This document shows, one piece after another, positions 27,124 through 36,759 of a stretch of 64,000 nucleotides of DNA. Made by a program: the position numbers and the translations under genes. The stretch covers positions 724,006 through 788,005 of the forward strand of contig NZ_LT985747.1 in the NCBI RefSeq assembly GCF_900289175.1, written 5' to 3'. Origin of the DNA: Paenibacillus faecalis (GTDB taxonomy: Bacteria > Bacillota > Bacilli > Paenibacillales > Paenibacillaceae). Position 1 is the first letter of the stretch, and each line of letters starts with the position of its first letter. Under the pieces are notes generated by a model. It made no database searches. It saw only the letters and a list, made by a program, of their open reading frames with translations, and had not been told where the DNA came from.

Positions 27124-27870
27124 ATGAGCAATCATGTTCAAGTCTTACTTTTTGCAGGACTGGCAGATCAGATCGGTGCATCCCGCATTTCGATTCCCGT
27201 TAAAAATTTCCCGATCACCGCCAGTGAACTTAAAGCTGCGATCCAGACCGCATATCCACAAGCAAGTTCATTGATCAAAGTATCATTTGCTGCTGTAAAC
27301 CAACAATACGCAACAGAAGATAGCGTTATTACTGAAAGTGATGAGGTAGCCTTAATTCCACCCGTTTCCGGTGGGGAAGATCCGTCCCACCATCCAGAAC
27401 CAAACCATACACATTTCGGCGCTACACCCGATGGCATGTGTGTTATTACATCTGACATCTTATCCCCTCAGTCTACAATCGAAAAGGTTCTCCATCCTAA
27501 CCACGGCGCCTCATTGAATTTTATCGGAACGACGAGAGAAATAACGAACGGCCTTCGAACTGTCCTATTGGAATATGAAGCCTATATCCCGATGGCGCTG
27601 CAGGAAATGCAGAAGATCCGCTCTAACATGCAAACGAGATGGCCAGATACAGCATGTGCAATCTCACACCGGATCGGGAGGGTAAAGGCTGGTGAAATCA
27701 GCGTCGTTATCGCTGTTTCCTCTCCCCATCGTGATACATGTTATGATGCAAGCCGCTTCGCCATCGATGAATTAAAGCGAACGGTTCCTATCTGGAAGAA
27801 GGAAGTTTGGGAAGATGGGTCCCAGTGGATAGGACCTCAAAGCGGGACTTGGGACCCGATATCAGGCTAG
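27124..27870 (+). CDS. MoaD-MoaE fusion, molybdopterin synthase
   Basis: 248 aa. Residues 1-82 form a MoaD/ThiS ubiquitin-like fold ending in VALIPPVSGG. After an acidic/His-rich linker (EDPSHHPEPNH), residues about 100-235 form MoaE with GTTRE, LEYEAY, SHRIGRVKAGE, SSPHR and VPIWKKEVWEDGSQW. The synthase adds two sulfurs to precursor Z. In the standard enzyme the MoaD Gly-Gly must be a free C-terminus to carry the thiocarboxylate. Here it is internal, so cleavage after Gly-Gly is expected, as reported for the MoaX fusion of mycobacteria. No other cofactor genes are nearby. Confidence 0.9.
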   Translation: MSNHVQVLLFAGLADQIGASRISIPVKNFPITASELKAAIQTAYPQASSLIKVSFAAVNQQYATEDSVITESDEVALIPPVSGGEDPSHHPEPNHTHFGATPDGMCVITSDILSPQSTIEKVLHPNHGASLNFIGTTREITNGLRTVLLEYEAYIPMALQEMQKIRSNMQTRWPDTACAISHRIGRVKAGEISVVIAVSSPHRDTCYDASRFAIDELKRTVPIWKKEVWEDGSQWIGPQSGTWDPISG

Positions 27871-27969
27871 CCATTAGTCAATAAGTCATTGTAAATCCAA
27901 ATTTTTCTTGCTAAGATAGGTTTATCATGAAGTCTATCATTTTATTACACAGGTAAGAGGTGCAACGAT

Positions 27970-29016
27970 TTGAGAATACACGTTACGGACCTGATACCCG
28001 GTGATCAAATGCTGCGAGAAGTTTTCAACAGAAATGGTGTCCATGTCCTAAAAAAAGGAACGATTGTTCAGCTCGAGGAAATATCGAGGCTAGTGCAGCA
28101 TGGTATAGACTATATTGATATTGAACCCCGCGAGATCCTCTTGTCTATTGATCCATCGTCCGAAACACCTGAGGCACTGAATCAGATCAAGCCGAAATTC
28201 GACCAAGCCATCGACGGATTTACCACAATGTATCTGGAAGCGCTTAAAACCGGAAAGTTTAATGAAAGTGTTGTTGATGATTCATTTCAGCCCGTTGTTG
28301 GTTCACTTATGGAACAGAAAGACGTTGTTTCCTTGCTTCTGCTGCTTAACGAAAAAGATGATTATACCTACAAGCATTCCATGCAAGTAGGCATGCTCTC
28401 CTATTACCTTGCCATATGGATGGGTTATTCATCTAAAGAAGCCTATAAAGTTGGAAGAGCCGGTTATTTGCATGACATTGGCAAAAGTAAAATCCCAAAG
28501 GAAATATTGGACAAACCCGGCAAACTCACTGCTGAGGAGTTCGAGAAGATTAAATTACATACAATATATGGTTATGATATCATTCGAGAATCCATCGACG
28601 ATAAGGTTACCGCTCTTGTTGCTCTTCAGCATCATGAACGGGATGACGGTAGCGGATACCCTAAGGGGCTTTACGAGCATCAGATTCATCCATACTCTCA
28701 TATCGCGGCTGTGGCCGACGTATACAGTGCGATGACAACCAACAGGGTCTACCAATCCAAGCAACAGCTGTTAATTGTGTTAAGAGAACTGTACAGCCTT
28801 AGCTTTGGCAAATTAAACGGCAAGCCTTCGCACGCCTTTATTCAGCACATGCTCCCGAACTTTATTGGTAAAAAAGTCGTGCTTAACACAGGAGAAACCG
28901 GGATTATCGTTATGAACAACCAATCGGACTACTTCCGTCCACTCATTAAAACTTCCGAGCGATTTATCGACCTCTCTAAGGAGCCGGATTGCGCAATTCA
29001 TGAAATCCTTTTTTGA
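27970..29016 (+). CDS. HD-GYP domain protein (2)
   Basis: 348 aa starting at TTG with AAGAGGTG upstream. It has the same layout as the protein at 23514: a start MRIHVTDLIPGDQML region, then HD-GYP with YLHDIGKSKIP, HTIYGYDII and QHHERDDGSGYPKGL. It is probably a c-di-GMP phosphodiesterase or a related signalling protein. The two copies point away from each other and are separated by uppP, yunD and the MoaD-MoaE gene. Confidence 0.88.
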   Translation: MRIHVTDLIPGDQMLREVFNRNGVHVLKKGTIVQLEEISRLVQHGIDYIDIEPREILLSIDPSSETPEALNQIKPKFDQAIDGFTTMYLEALKTGKFNESVVDDSFQPVVGSLMEQKDVVSLLLLLNEKDDYTYKHSMQVGMLSYYLAIWMGYSSKEAYKVGRAGYLHDIGKSKIPKEILDKPGKLTAEEFEKIKLHTIYGYDIIRESIDDKVTALVALQHHERDDGSGYPKGLYEHQIHPYSHIAAVADVYSAMTTNRVYQSKQQLLIVLRELYSLSFGKLNGKPSHAFIQHMLPNFIGKKVVLNTGETGIIVMNNQSDYFRPLIKTSERFIDLSKEPDCAIHEILF

Positions 29017-29027
29017 ATAGAACGAGG

Positions 29028-29076
29028 AAAAAGGGAGCGCTCTAAAGGTCCATCGACCCGAGCACTCCCTTTTATT
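29028..29076. terminator. Bidirectional terminator after HD-GYP (2)
   Basis: AAAAGGGAG-GCTC pairs with GAGC-CTCCCTTTT, followed by ATTT. It lies between convergent genes. Confidence 0.85.
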
Positions 29077-29105
29077 TAGATATGATATGATTTTATTCCC
29101 ACTTC

Positions 29106-29984
29106 TCAACTCATCGCTAAAAAATAATCTGTCATGGTGAAGAGTAAAATCACCATACTAATTACCTGATTCAAGTTGTAGGAGGCGATCTTCATTCGTT
29201 TCCGGCTGGACGGCTTAATGATATTATGCTCAACTGCCAGCAATACCGATGAAATCAGGATTCCGATCAAATACAACCATCCGAGACCCATAATAAAGTA
29301 CAAGGAAAACAACAAAAGCACCATAATGGTATGCAGGCCCCGCGCAATAAAAAGCCCCTCATCAAGACCAAACACAGACGGTACGCTCCAAAGACCGCTG
29401 TCACGGTCAAAATCGATATCCTGCGTTGCGTAAATAATATCAAAACCGCCAATCCACAACATTACGATCGTGCCCAGCACAAATGGAGTAAAAGCAAATT
29501 CACCAGTTACAGCAAACCATGCGCCAATCGGTGCGGAAGCGATCGTAAAGCCCAGATACAAGTGACACAGCCAAGTAAAGCGCTTGGTATAGGAATAGGA
29601 ACAGATCAGTGCAATAGCCACTGGCGACAACCACAAACAGAGCGGATTCAGCATACCTGCTGCAAAGATAAAAACAGCAAAATTCACGGCAACAAAAATT
29701 GCCACTTCACTTTTTTGCAGCAGCTTGCGCGGCAGGTGACGATGCGCTGTACGCGGATTCGCTGCGTCGAACTTCCAGTCCACCAGACGATTGAAGGCAT
29801 TGGCTCCATTACGTGCGGCCACTAAAGCAATGAGCGACCACAGGAGTACACGCCCCGCTGGAATGCCTCCTGCTGCCCATACCATCGATATAAGAGCAAA
29901 GGGCAGAGAGAACAATGTATGAGAAAACATAACAAGCTCACCAAACATTCGGGTTTTATGTGTGAGCTTTCGAATCATTTCCAT
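29106..29984 (-). CDS. UbiA-family prenyltransferase (MqnP/UbiA-like)
   Basis: About 292 aa with eight or nine membrane helices. The two Asp-rich motifs of the family are visible: NAFNRLVDWKFDAANPRT and YATQDIDFDRD. They bind the prenyl diphosphate through magnesium. Best described as a 4-hydroxybenzoate polyprenyltransferase-like or MqnP-like enzyme of quinone synthesis. Which quinone route is used cannot be told here. GGGGAG sits 13 nt before the chosen ATG at 29984. An in-frame GTG at 30011 overlaps the upstream aminotransferase, to which the gene is coupled. Confidence 0.85.
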   Translation of the reverse strand: MEMIRKLTHKTRMFGELVMFSHTLFSLPFALISMVWAAGGIPAGRVLLWSLIALVAARNGANAFNRLVDWKFDAANPRTAHRHLPRKLLQKSEVAIFVAVNFAVFIFAAGMLNPLCLWLSPVAIALICSYSYTKRFTWLCHLYLGFTIASAPIGAWFAVTGEFAFTPFVLGTIVMLWIGGFDIIYATQDIDFDRDSGLWSVPSVFGLDEGLFIARGLHTIMVLLLFSLYFIMGLGWLYLIGILISSVLLAVEHNIIKPSSRKRMKIASYNLNQVISMVILLFTMTDYFLAMS

Positions 29985-29991
29985 GATCAGA

Positions 29992-31317
29992 TCAGCACTC
30001 CCCTGCTTCACAGGCAGCTAGCACCTCATCCAACGCCATAAGCATCATATCCACATCCCGATCTGGCATGATGATTGGCGGCTGGAAAGCCATTACATTG
30101 CGGCCAATGCCGTTCTTGCCAATAATATAGCCGCGATCCTTCATTTTCTCCAGTACAGCATCTGTCATAGCTGCGCTTGCTTCTGCATCTGCCCCGCAAA
30201 GCTCTGCTCCGCACATCAGTCCTTTGCCGCGCACATCCGCAATCACGGAATGCTTCCTTTGCAAATCCCGCAGGCCCTTCATAAGGCGTTCGCCTGTTCG
30301 TTCTGCACGCTCAACCAGATTTTCCTGCTGGATATAATCCAGCACAGCAAGTGCAGTAACAGCTGAAACAGGGTTCCCCCCAAATGTAGAAGCAGACGCG
30401 CGATTAAAGCTGGCAGCAATCTCATCTGTCGTCGCAAATGCCCCAATCGGTACTCCGTTGCCGAGCGCTTTCGCCATCGACATGATATCCGGCACGACAC
30501 CGTAATGCTCCATGGCAAACATTTTTCCTGTCCGGCCGAAGCCAGTCTGAATTTCATCCGCAATGAGCAAAACACCATGCTGTTCGAGCAGTGTCTTCAC
30601 CTCGCGAAAATACCAATCCGGTGGCGTAATCATGCCGCCATTACCCTGGATAGGTTCTACGATCATCGCAGCGATCGAGTCTCCCTTCCTGGAAAGCACT
30701 TCACGAAGTGCTTCAAGAGAGCGGCGGGCAGCCATCTCATCATCCATTTCCGGATCATAAGGGCGCGGAATAAATGTAACGCCAGTATCCAGGTAATCAT
30801 CCGAACGCCACATCGGAATACCTGTCACGCCCATTGTCAAATAGGTCCGCCCATGCAGCCCATATTCAAGAGCGATAAAATCACGGCGTTTCGTATGCAA
30901 CCGGGCAAGCTGCATCGCGCCTTCATTTGCCTCGGAACCACTGTTGCAGAAAAAGGTGCGCTTCAGTTGACCCGGCAGCACATTGTTTGCTAATCGTTCA
31001 GCCAGATCCACCATTGGCTGTGTAAGATAGATCGTCGTGGTATGCTGCAATGTTTGAAGCTGCGAGATCGTTCTGGCTGTAATCTCCTCATTGCAATGTC
31101 CGCAGGCCACGACAGAGACGCCAGCAAAAAAATCGACATATTCACGTCCCTGCTCATCATACAAATACTGCATCTTTCCCCGTACAATTTGCGGCGGATT
31201 GCTATAAAAATGATGTGTGCAAGGGAAAAAATACTGTTTACGCTTCTTCAATACACCAGCAGGTCCGATATATTCTTGTTCCTGACCCTGTTCTGGATCT
31301 TGTTTCAAATTACTCAC
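29992..31317 (-). CDS. Class III aminotransferase (AGXT2-like)
   Basis: About 441 aa, fold-type I PLP enzyme. Seen are FFCNSGSEANEGAMQLAR, the Asp in IADEIQTGFGRTGKMFAMEH, and the PLP Lys in MSMAKALGNGVPIGA. The pattern is closest to alanine-glyoxylate aminotransferase 2-like and omega-amino acid transaminases. The amino donor is unknown. Start is GTG: two GTG codons 6 nt apart are possible, and I use the one spaced correctly from AAAGGGTG. It overlaps the frame of the UbiA gene, suggesting an operon. Confidence 0.85.
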   Translation of the reverse strand: MSNLKQDPEQGQEQEYIGPAGVLKKRKQYFFPCTHHFYSNPPQIVRGKMQYLYDEQGREYVDFFAGVSVVACGHCNEEITARTISQLQTLQHTTTIYLTQPMVDLAERLANNVLPGQLKRTFFCNSGSEANEGAMQLARLHTKRRDFIALEYGLHGRTYLTMGVTGIPMWRSDDYLDTGVTFIPRPYDPEMDDEMAARRSLEALREVLSRKGDSIAAMIVEPIQGNGGMITPPDWYFREVKTLLEQHGVLLIADEIQTGFGRTGKMFAMEHYGVVPDIMSMAKALGNGVPIGAFATTDEIAASFNRASASTFGGNPVSAVTALAVLDYIQQENLVERAERTGERLMKGLRDLQRKHSVIADVRGKGLMCGAELCGADAEASAAMTDAVLEKMKDRGYIIGKNGIGRNVMAFQPPIIMPDRDVDMMLMALDEVLAACEAGEC

Positions 31318-31422
31318 GTTCACTCACCCTTTTTATATTTTTCACGATTTAAAGCTCCTCAAGACGGTGCAATCAGACAAGCTGATATCAAATGACAGAT
31401 GGTGTGCCTTTTTCGCAAGAAA

Positions 31423-31444
31423 CGGCAGACAAGGATGTCTGCCG
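31423..31444 (-). terminator. Hairpin after the U32 gene
   Basis: CGGCAGAC and GTCTGCCG form a perfect 8-bp stem about 50 nt past the U32 stop on the minus strand. The following TTTCTTGCG is a weak T tract. Confidence 0.5.
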
Positions 31445-31495
31445 CCCTCCTTGAGTGCTGCCATGATATGTGATTAGATACTACTTTTTAAGTGG

Positions 31496-33481
31496 TTATA
31501 CCCCTGCAGGCTCTGCTTCCAATTTAGGGGCCTGTCCAAAATGAAGCGCTCCAAGGGTATACCCGGCATATACCGATTGCATCCCCTTAAACAATTGATC
31601 ACACTGCATCAGGTCCTTAACGGCCTGCTTATAAACAGAAACGATGTGCCCAAGCTGATCAGGCGTGTATGTCTTTCCTTCAATCCGGAAATGATTAACG
31701 CCGGCTTCATGCAGTTCCTTCAACATAGGCAGGTAACATAGTTCTTTCGAAAGAGCCAGATGATTGCGTCCGCTCCAATCACGATATACCGGATTCTCTC
31801 CTTTATCCGTCATCAAAACGAGATGTTGATTATCAACGAATTGATTATCCTCTTCACCGATCGATTCCATGACCTCTGTATTTTCGTACAGATCAAGCTC
31901 CAGATACATGACGATCGGTGAACCATGGACAACCATTTCAACAGGCACATTTGTGTTCTGAAGAAGCATCGTTAAGTCATTCAAAGAAAGCTCAAGCGAA
32001 GCATGAAGCCGCTCTACATTGAAATGCTGATGATAAAGGTCAGCCGACATATGGTTAAACACGTTCAGATTAAAATCCGCAATCTTAGGCAGCGGCAGAT
32101 CACGGAATCTGTGCATCGCACCGATATTGGTTACAAGTAAGCCGTCCAAGCCATAAAAGCCATGCTCAGCCCCTGCATGAATAAATTGACTATATTGCTC
32201 CATATGAAGCTCGGTCATCATTCTAGGCATACCAAGTACGATCTGTGCCTGCCCCTTCTCTGATGTGAGGGTCTCAATCTCTTCGCGTGTAAATGGACGA
32301 TCCGGCTGAAACACATCTCCGGTCAGATATATCACATCAGCTCCGGCTTTAAGGGCAGCGCGGGCCTGATCGATGTTATTCACATGAACGCTGATCTTAG
32401 ACGAAGTAGTCGCGCTTCCTGACCGTTTTACACTGCTCAGCCTGTTACGAATTTGCTCTACACGCTCCGCCTTTAGCTCCCGTTCTGCCGTCGGTGTACT
32501 GAACACCTTGCCTGTGCTGTAAAACTTGCCTGTGCCTTCGTAGCGGCGGTTAATGTAATTCAGACCGGGTTTGCCAAAAGCATACGCTGTCGAGAAATCG
32601 CGTTTGCGATTCTCATACAATACGTCAGCATCCTGTGTACGATTAAAGCCGATCGGATCGGCGATATAGCGATCGATTGCATCACCGTAACTATTGACGA
32701 GCAGGCGAAGAAACTCCACATCCCGCATACGCCCTTCAATCTTGAAAGAGACGATACCGGACTTGATAAGCTCTGGAATATGCTCGTACATATACATATC
32801 CTTGGCAGCCATCGGATATTCTGTAGGATAGATATGACCATCCTTCTTCACACGGTAATCCCAGCGACATGGCTTCATACAACGTCCCCGGTTAGCACTG
32901 TTGCCGAACAGCATGGAACTCATAAAGCAGTTCGCCCCATGCACTGTACACATATCCCCATGAACGAAATATTCAAATTCCATGCCCGTCTTCGATATCA
33001 ATAGTTCAGCTGTAGACAAATCCATCTCGCGGGAGGCAACCACGCGGGTTACGCCCATTTCCTTCAACGCTTCTATCATATCGAGATTGTGCACATTCAT
33101 CATTACAGAAGAATGCACTGGAATATTCGTGTAATTCATACTCTGAATAAGAGGAAATACAGCCATATCCTGTGAAATAATCGCATCCGGCCCAACCTCA
33201 TTCAAAAAGGCAAAATAACGCTTCGCTTCGTCCAAATCCTCTTCACTCATCAGATTGTTCACCGTCACATACGCACGCTTGCCGCGGTCATGCGCTATTT
33301 TGATCGCTTCTCGCACTTCTTCATAGCTCAGGTTATATCCTTTACGCATCATACGCATATTTAGAGACGGTCCGCCGAAATAAACCGCATCACAATTCAT
33401 ATCGATAACGGATTTAAAAATATCAAATGTTCCAGCTGGAGCTAACAGTTCAACTTCTTTCCCGTTAAAAAATCTGGCCAT
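31496..33481 (-). CDS. Double-domain U32 family protein
   Basis: 661 aa. Peptidase-U32-family members include tRNA and rRNA hydroxylation factors (TrhP, RlhA), and protease activity is doubtful for most. The first unit starts KEVELLAPAGTFDIF and has the cysteine set in VHGDMCTVHGANC and RGRCMKPCRW, then VSFKIEGRMRDVEFLRLLVNSYGDAID. The second half repeats the plan: VYLTGDVF, VVHGSPIVMYLE, then NHFRIEGKTYTPDQLGHIVSVYKQAVKD, but without the cysteines. It is therefore an internal duplication with one degenerate Cys site. TAAGGAGG precedes the ATG. Confidence 0.85.
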   Translation of the reverse strand: MARFFNGKEVELLAPAGTFDIFKSVIDMNCDAVYFGGPSLNMRMMRKGYNLSYEEVREAIKIAHDRGKRAYVTVNNLMSEEDLDEAKRYFAFLNEVGPDAIISQDMAVFPLIQSMNYTNIPVHSSVMMNVHNLDMIEALKEMGVTRVVASREMDLSTAELLISKTGMEFEYFVHGDMCTVHGANCFMSSMLFGNSANRGRCMKPCRWDYRVKKDGHIYPTEYPMAAKDMYMYEHIPELIKSGIVSFKIEGRMRDVEFLRLLVNSYGDAIDRYIADPIGFNRTQDADVLYENRKRDFSTAYAFGKPGLNYINRRYEGTGKFYSTGKVFSTPTAERELKAERVEQIRNRLSSVKRSGSATTSSKISVHVNNIDQARAALKAGADVIYLTGDVFQPDRPFTREEIETLTSEKGQAQIVLGMPRMMTELHMEQYSQFIHAGAEHGFYGLDGLLVTNIGAMHRFRDLPLPKIADFNLNVFNHMSADLYHQHFNVERLHASLELSLNDLTMLLQNTNVPVEMVVHGSPIVMYLELDLYENTEVMESIGEEDNQFVDNQHLVLMTDKGENPVYRDWSGRNHLALSKELCYLPMLKELHEAGVNHFRIEGKTYTPDQLGHIVSVYKQAVKDLMQCDQLFKGMQSVYAGYTLGALHFGQAPKLEAEPAGV

Positions 33482-33787
33482 ATCCGTTCCTCCTTACCAC
33501 GATGGGTAAACATGTTAAAATTTGAAGTATAATCATTATAACATTGAACGAAAACATTGTGATTGCATTCACAAATTGTTAAATGTAAAGCGCTTGCATT
33601 GCCAAAATACAGGTGAAATTCGATCACAAAAACACCAATACAATGAAGTTGTTCACAAAAAACAAATATGTTAAAACCTATTATTAGATATGAAGCTAGG
33701 CTTTTAAGAACAGAGAACCCGAAAGAAGGTGCTTTTTTCAAAGTGTCCATCTCTCGGGTTACAGTTTATGTTAAACATATTTCCATT
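33482..33787. other. Intergenic region between idh-type gene and U32 gene
   Basis: No gene seen. On the minus strand TATAAT about 60-70 nt before the U32 start is a likely -10 box. The inverted repeat AACCCGA-AGA (33716-33726) with TCT-TCGGGTT (33750-33760), one mismatch, is probably the end of the sugar ABC operon, though its T tract is poor. Confidence 0.5.
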
Positions 33788-35059
33788 TTATTTTACTGTT
33801 TCCTTTTGCGACATCAACTCCTCTGCGTACTGCTTCAGATTGATCGATTGTCCGTGATTCAAACGTGACTTCTCTGCGGCGAACGCGATGAGATGACTGC
33901 GAACGGAGGCACTGGCCGATGTCAGGCTTTCCTGTCCGTTATAGTTACGGACCTCATTCAGGAAGCTGGCAACAATGCCGCTGTCTCCCCCGCCATGTCC
34001 GCTGGATTGGGAAGGGATCGTAATCTCTGTTTTTTGGCCGGATAAAAAATCAAAGACCATGATTTTGTCTTCCTCTCCCCGCAGCTCGCCACGTGTGCCC
34101 ATGATCTGAATTCTTCGCTCCTGCTCGTATGTAAAGCCGCACATGCTGAACATAGCAGTAGCGCCCCCCTCAAACTCCATATTCACGACCTGATGATCGA
34201 CTACATTGTTGTCGCTCCGATATACGCAGCGGCCGTAGTCTGTTTCCCGGAGCCCCTGAATGATGCTTGCCTTGGTCAGCTCCTGGGTAAAGTGCCCTGC
34301 CCATCCCTTGTACTGATCACTCAAATAAAAGCGTGGCGCCGAATAAGCACAGGTGGATTCCACCTTGCAATCCAGACAGCGGTCAGCCGAACCTTCAGGC
34401 GCATGCTCTTCACGAAAGTGCATCAACGAGCCAAAGGAGGTCACCTGCGTACACGTCCGGTCCATCAGCCAGGACAATACATCCATGTCATGACAGGATT
34501 TGGCCAGAATCATCGGACTGGCTTTCTCGGAGTTGTTCCAATTCCCCCGGACAAAACTGTGTGCAATATGCCAGTACCCCACATTTTCATTCAGCTGGAT
34601 CGAAGCGACTTCTCCGATAGCTCCCTGTTGAATCAAACGTTTCATGGTGCTCCAAAACGGGGTATATCTCAAAACATGACAGATCGTCAGAAGCCTGTTG
34701 TTCTGAATCGCCGCCTGTTCCATCTCCAAACATTCCTTCGGGTCGGGAGACATAGGCTTCTCCAAGAGAACGTGATATTTTTTGTCCAGTGCCTGCATCG
34801 TCGGTCCATAATGCATGCGATCCTGTGTACAGATCACGGCAATATCAGCTAAGCGCGGTTCTGCCAGCAGCGGCTCCCAGGATTCATAACATCGTTCAGG
34901 AGAAATCCCATACTTCTCAGCAAAGCGGTTTCTTCTCCCCGGGTCTGCCTCAGCTACAGCTACAAAGGTCAGTTCATGCGGATAATCCAGGGCGTAAGGG
35001 GCATATCCCCCCGCCCCTCTTGCTCCTGCCCCGATTAATATTGCTTTTATTTGGCTCAT
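33788..35059 (-). CDS. Gfo/Idh/MocA family oxidoreductase
   Basis: 423 aa. The N-terminal Rossmann domain has AILIGAGARGAGGYAPYAL, and the substrate-site motif is LLEKPMSPDP (EKP). A cysteine cluster CLDCKVESTC near the middle is typical of a sugar-derivative subgroup. Such enzymes oxidise or epimerise sugars and polyols with NAD(P). AAAGGAG precedes the ATG. It is the last gene of the lpl-type operon, directly after the binding protein, so it probably acts on the imported sugar. Confidence 0.88.
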   Translation of the reverse strand: MSQIKAILIGAGARGAGGYAPYALDYPHELTFVAVAEADPGRRNRFAEKYGISPERCYESWEPLLAEPRLADIAVICTQDRMHYGPTMQALDKKYHVLLEKPMSPDPKECLEMEQAAIQNNRLLTICHVLRYTPFWSTMKRLIQQGAIGEVASIQLNENVGYWHIAHSFVRGNWNNSEKASPMILAKSCHDMDVLSWLMDRTCTQVTSFGSLMHFREEHAPEGSADRCLDCKVESTCAYSAPRFYLSDQYKGWAGHFTQELTKASIIQGLRETDYGRCVYRSDNNVVDHQVVNMEFEGGATAMFSMCGFTYEQERRIQIMGTRGELRGEEDKIMVFDFLSGQKTEITIPSQSSGHGGGDSGIVASFLNEVRNYNGQESLTSASASVRSHLIAFAAEKSRLNHGQSINLKQYAEELMSQKETVK

Positions 35060-35092
35060 ATAATGTCTCCTTTATGTTCAGGTTTTACATCT

Positions 35093-36712
35093 TTACTTGG
35101 CGTATCGTTCTGCCGCAGATTGATAAATGGACAGGTAGCGGTCCAACCCCATTTTTTGCAGATTCGCTACGTATTGATCCCAGTTATCAAAAGATTCATT
35201 GCCGGATATAAACTTATCCCGCATTTCGTCCACATACGTGTAAATATCTGTTTGAATACCGGTGAGTTCGGACTGCTCATCTGCTGTAAAGTTAAACGGC
35301 GGCCAAACTTTGTCTTGAGGGATTACGTACGGCTCGGCTTTTTTTGCATTTTCTACAGACGTTGGCAATCCTTCCGCTCCTTTAAAATACTTCTGCGTCA
35401 CAAAGCCAGGATAATATCCGCCAGGCCAGATCAAATACTGTCCAACCGCTTGGTCAAGACTGAGTCCGTCCGGGTTGTTCTTGATGTCGTCTACATAGTC
35501 TACATTACCCTCCGCGTCTTCCTTATACGTCTCATCCTTCCAGCCCATAAAGAACATGCGAATGCCTTCATCACTATAAAAATAATCCATCCAGCGGATC
35601 ATTGCGGCCGGATTTTTCGCTTTATCGGTCAGGACAAACATTCCGATATTGCCAAGCGGCGAACCTGTGGCGCTGTACATCTGATCTCCGTGTGACCCCT
35701 TCAGTACAGGCAGTCCGACATATCCCTTCTGGTTGTAAATAGCGACCGGGTCCACGTTATCCACGACCCCAAGAAGCCCTTCGGTTCCCTTGGCATCGAT
35801 CTCCGTGCTTTTAACGGACATAATATCCTGCTCCAGCAGGCCGTCTTTATACAACTTATGAACAAACTGAAGCAGTTCTTTGTATCGTGGATCTGTCGGT
35901 ATGAAACGAACCTTGCCGCTCTCCGGGTGCGTGTCGACGTGTATATTCGATGTTCCGTTATAATTAAGGCCAAACGAACCGCGTAAATAATTCACAATGC
36001 CGGCCGTCCCAACGCCGCCCCAGGCGTACTCATCCTTCTGGCCGTTTCCGCTTGGATCATTCTCTTTAAATGCTTTTAGCATGTTATAAAAATCATCCAA
36101 CGTTTGCGGCTCTGGAATATTAAGCTTCTTGAGCCAGTCCGACTTCACCCACGGCGTTCCATACAGCACCGATTTGAATTCCGGATCAAAAAGAGTCGGC
36201 AATCCGTAAATGTTACCGTCCGGCATCGTAATCCCCTTTTCAATAATCGGGTACTTTTCCATCAATGCCTTGAAGTTCGGTGCATGTTTATCAATCAGGT
36301 CATTCAGCGGAATAAACGCACCTTGTTTTCCGTATTTTAACAGGTCCCCCCTAGGGAACGCAGAAGCGTAAAACATTTCCGGATAATCGCCGCCTGCGAG
36401 CAGCAGATTTCGTTTTTCAGCCAAATTATCTTTATGTACCGTCTCCCACTGTACTTTGATGTTTGTCATTTTTTCATATTCCTGCCACAGCTTGATGTTG
36501 TTCCAGTCCGCGTTCGCAAAGAACTTTCCGGCAAATCCTGTCACCGTCATCGATTCATTTACGATTGGAAATCCCGTTTCATTCATCTTGCTCTCGGCAT
36601 CTGACGAATCCGATTCAACCGCTCCTCCTGAACTTTTCGAACTGCATCCCACCACTAATGATACCGACAACATGCAGGTTAACAGAAGACTTCCCCATCT
36701 CTTTAGCTTCAT
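35093..36712 (-). CDS. Sugar ABC transporter binding lipoprotein (LplA/YtcQ-like)
   Basis: 539 aa. A signal peptide starts at MKLKRWGSLLLTCMLSVS and ends in the lipobox LVVGC, so Cys is lipidated and the protein faces outward. The rest is a large type-1 extracellular solute-binding fold, as in LplA and YtcQ proteins of Paenibacillaceae. GGGGAGG lies 7 nt before the ATG at 36712; the in-frame extension to 36751 would spoil the signal peptide. Ligand probably an oligosaccharide or uronate, not determinable here. Confidence 0.9.
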   Translation of the reverse strand: MKLKRWGSLLLTCMLSVSLVVGCSSKSSGGAVESDSSDAESKMNETGFPIVNESMTVTGFAGKFFANADWNNIKLWQEYEKMTNIKVQWETVHKDNLAEKRNLLLAGGDYPEMFYASAFPRGDLLKYGKQGAFIPLNDLIDKHAPNFKALMEKYPIIEKGITMPDGNIYGLPTLFDPEFKSVLYGTPWVKSDWLKKLNIPEPQTLDDFYNMLKAFKENDPSGNGQKDEYAWGGVGTAGIVNYLRGSFGLNYNGTSNIHVDTHPESGKVRFIPTDPRYKELLQFVHKLYKDGLLEQDIMSVKSTEIDAKGTEGLLGVVDNVDPVAIYNQKGYVGLPVLKGSHGDQMYSATGSPLGNIGMFVLTDKAKNPAAMIRWMDYFYSDEGIRMFFMGWKDETYKEDAEGNVDYVDDIKNNPDGLSLDQAVGQYLIWPGGYYPGFVTQKYFKGAEGLPTSVENAKKAEPYVIPQDKVWPPFNFTADEQSELTGIQTDIYTYVDEMRDKFISGNESFDNWDQYVANLQKMGLDRYLSIYQSAAERYAK

Positions 36713-36759
36713 CCGTTTTCCTCCCCTTTTCATGTTTATCCATATATCCATGCAAGGAA

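Noticed and set aside
33585..33602. TGTAAAGCGCTTGCA near the U32 promoter as a cre site
   Set aside because: The spacing is one base too long for the cre consensus, and only half of it matches.
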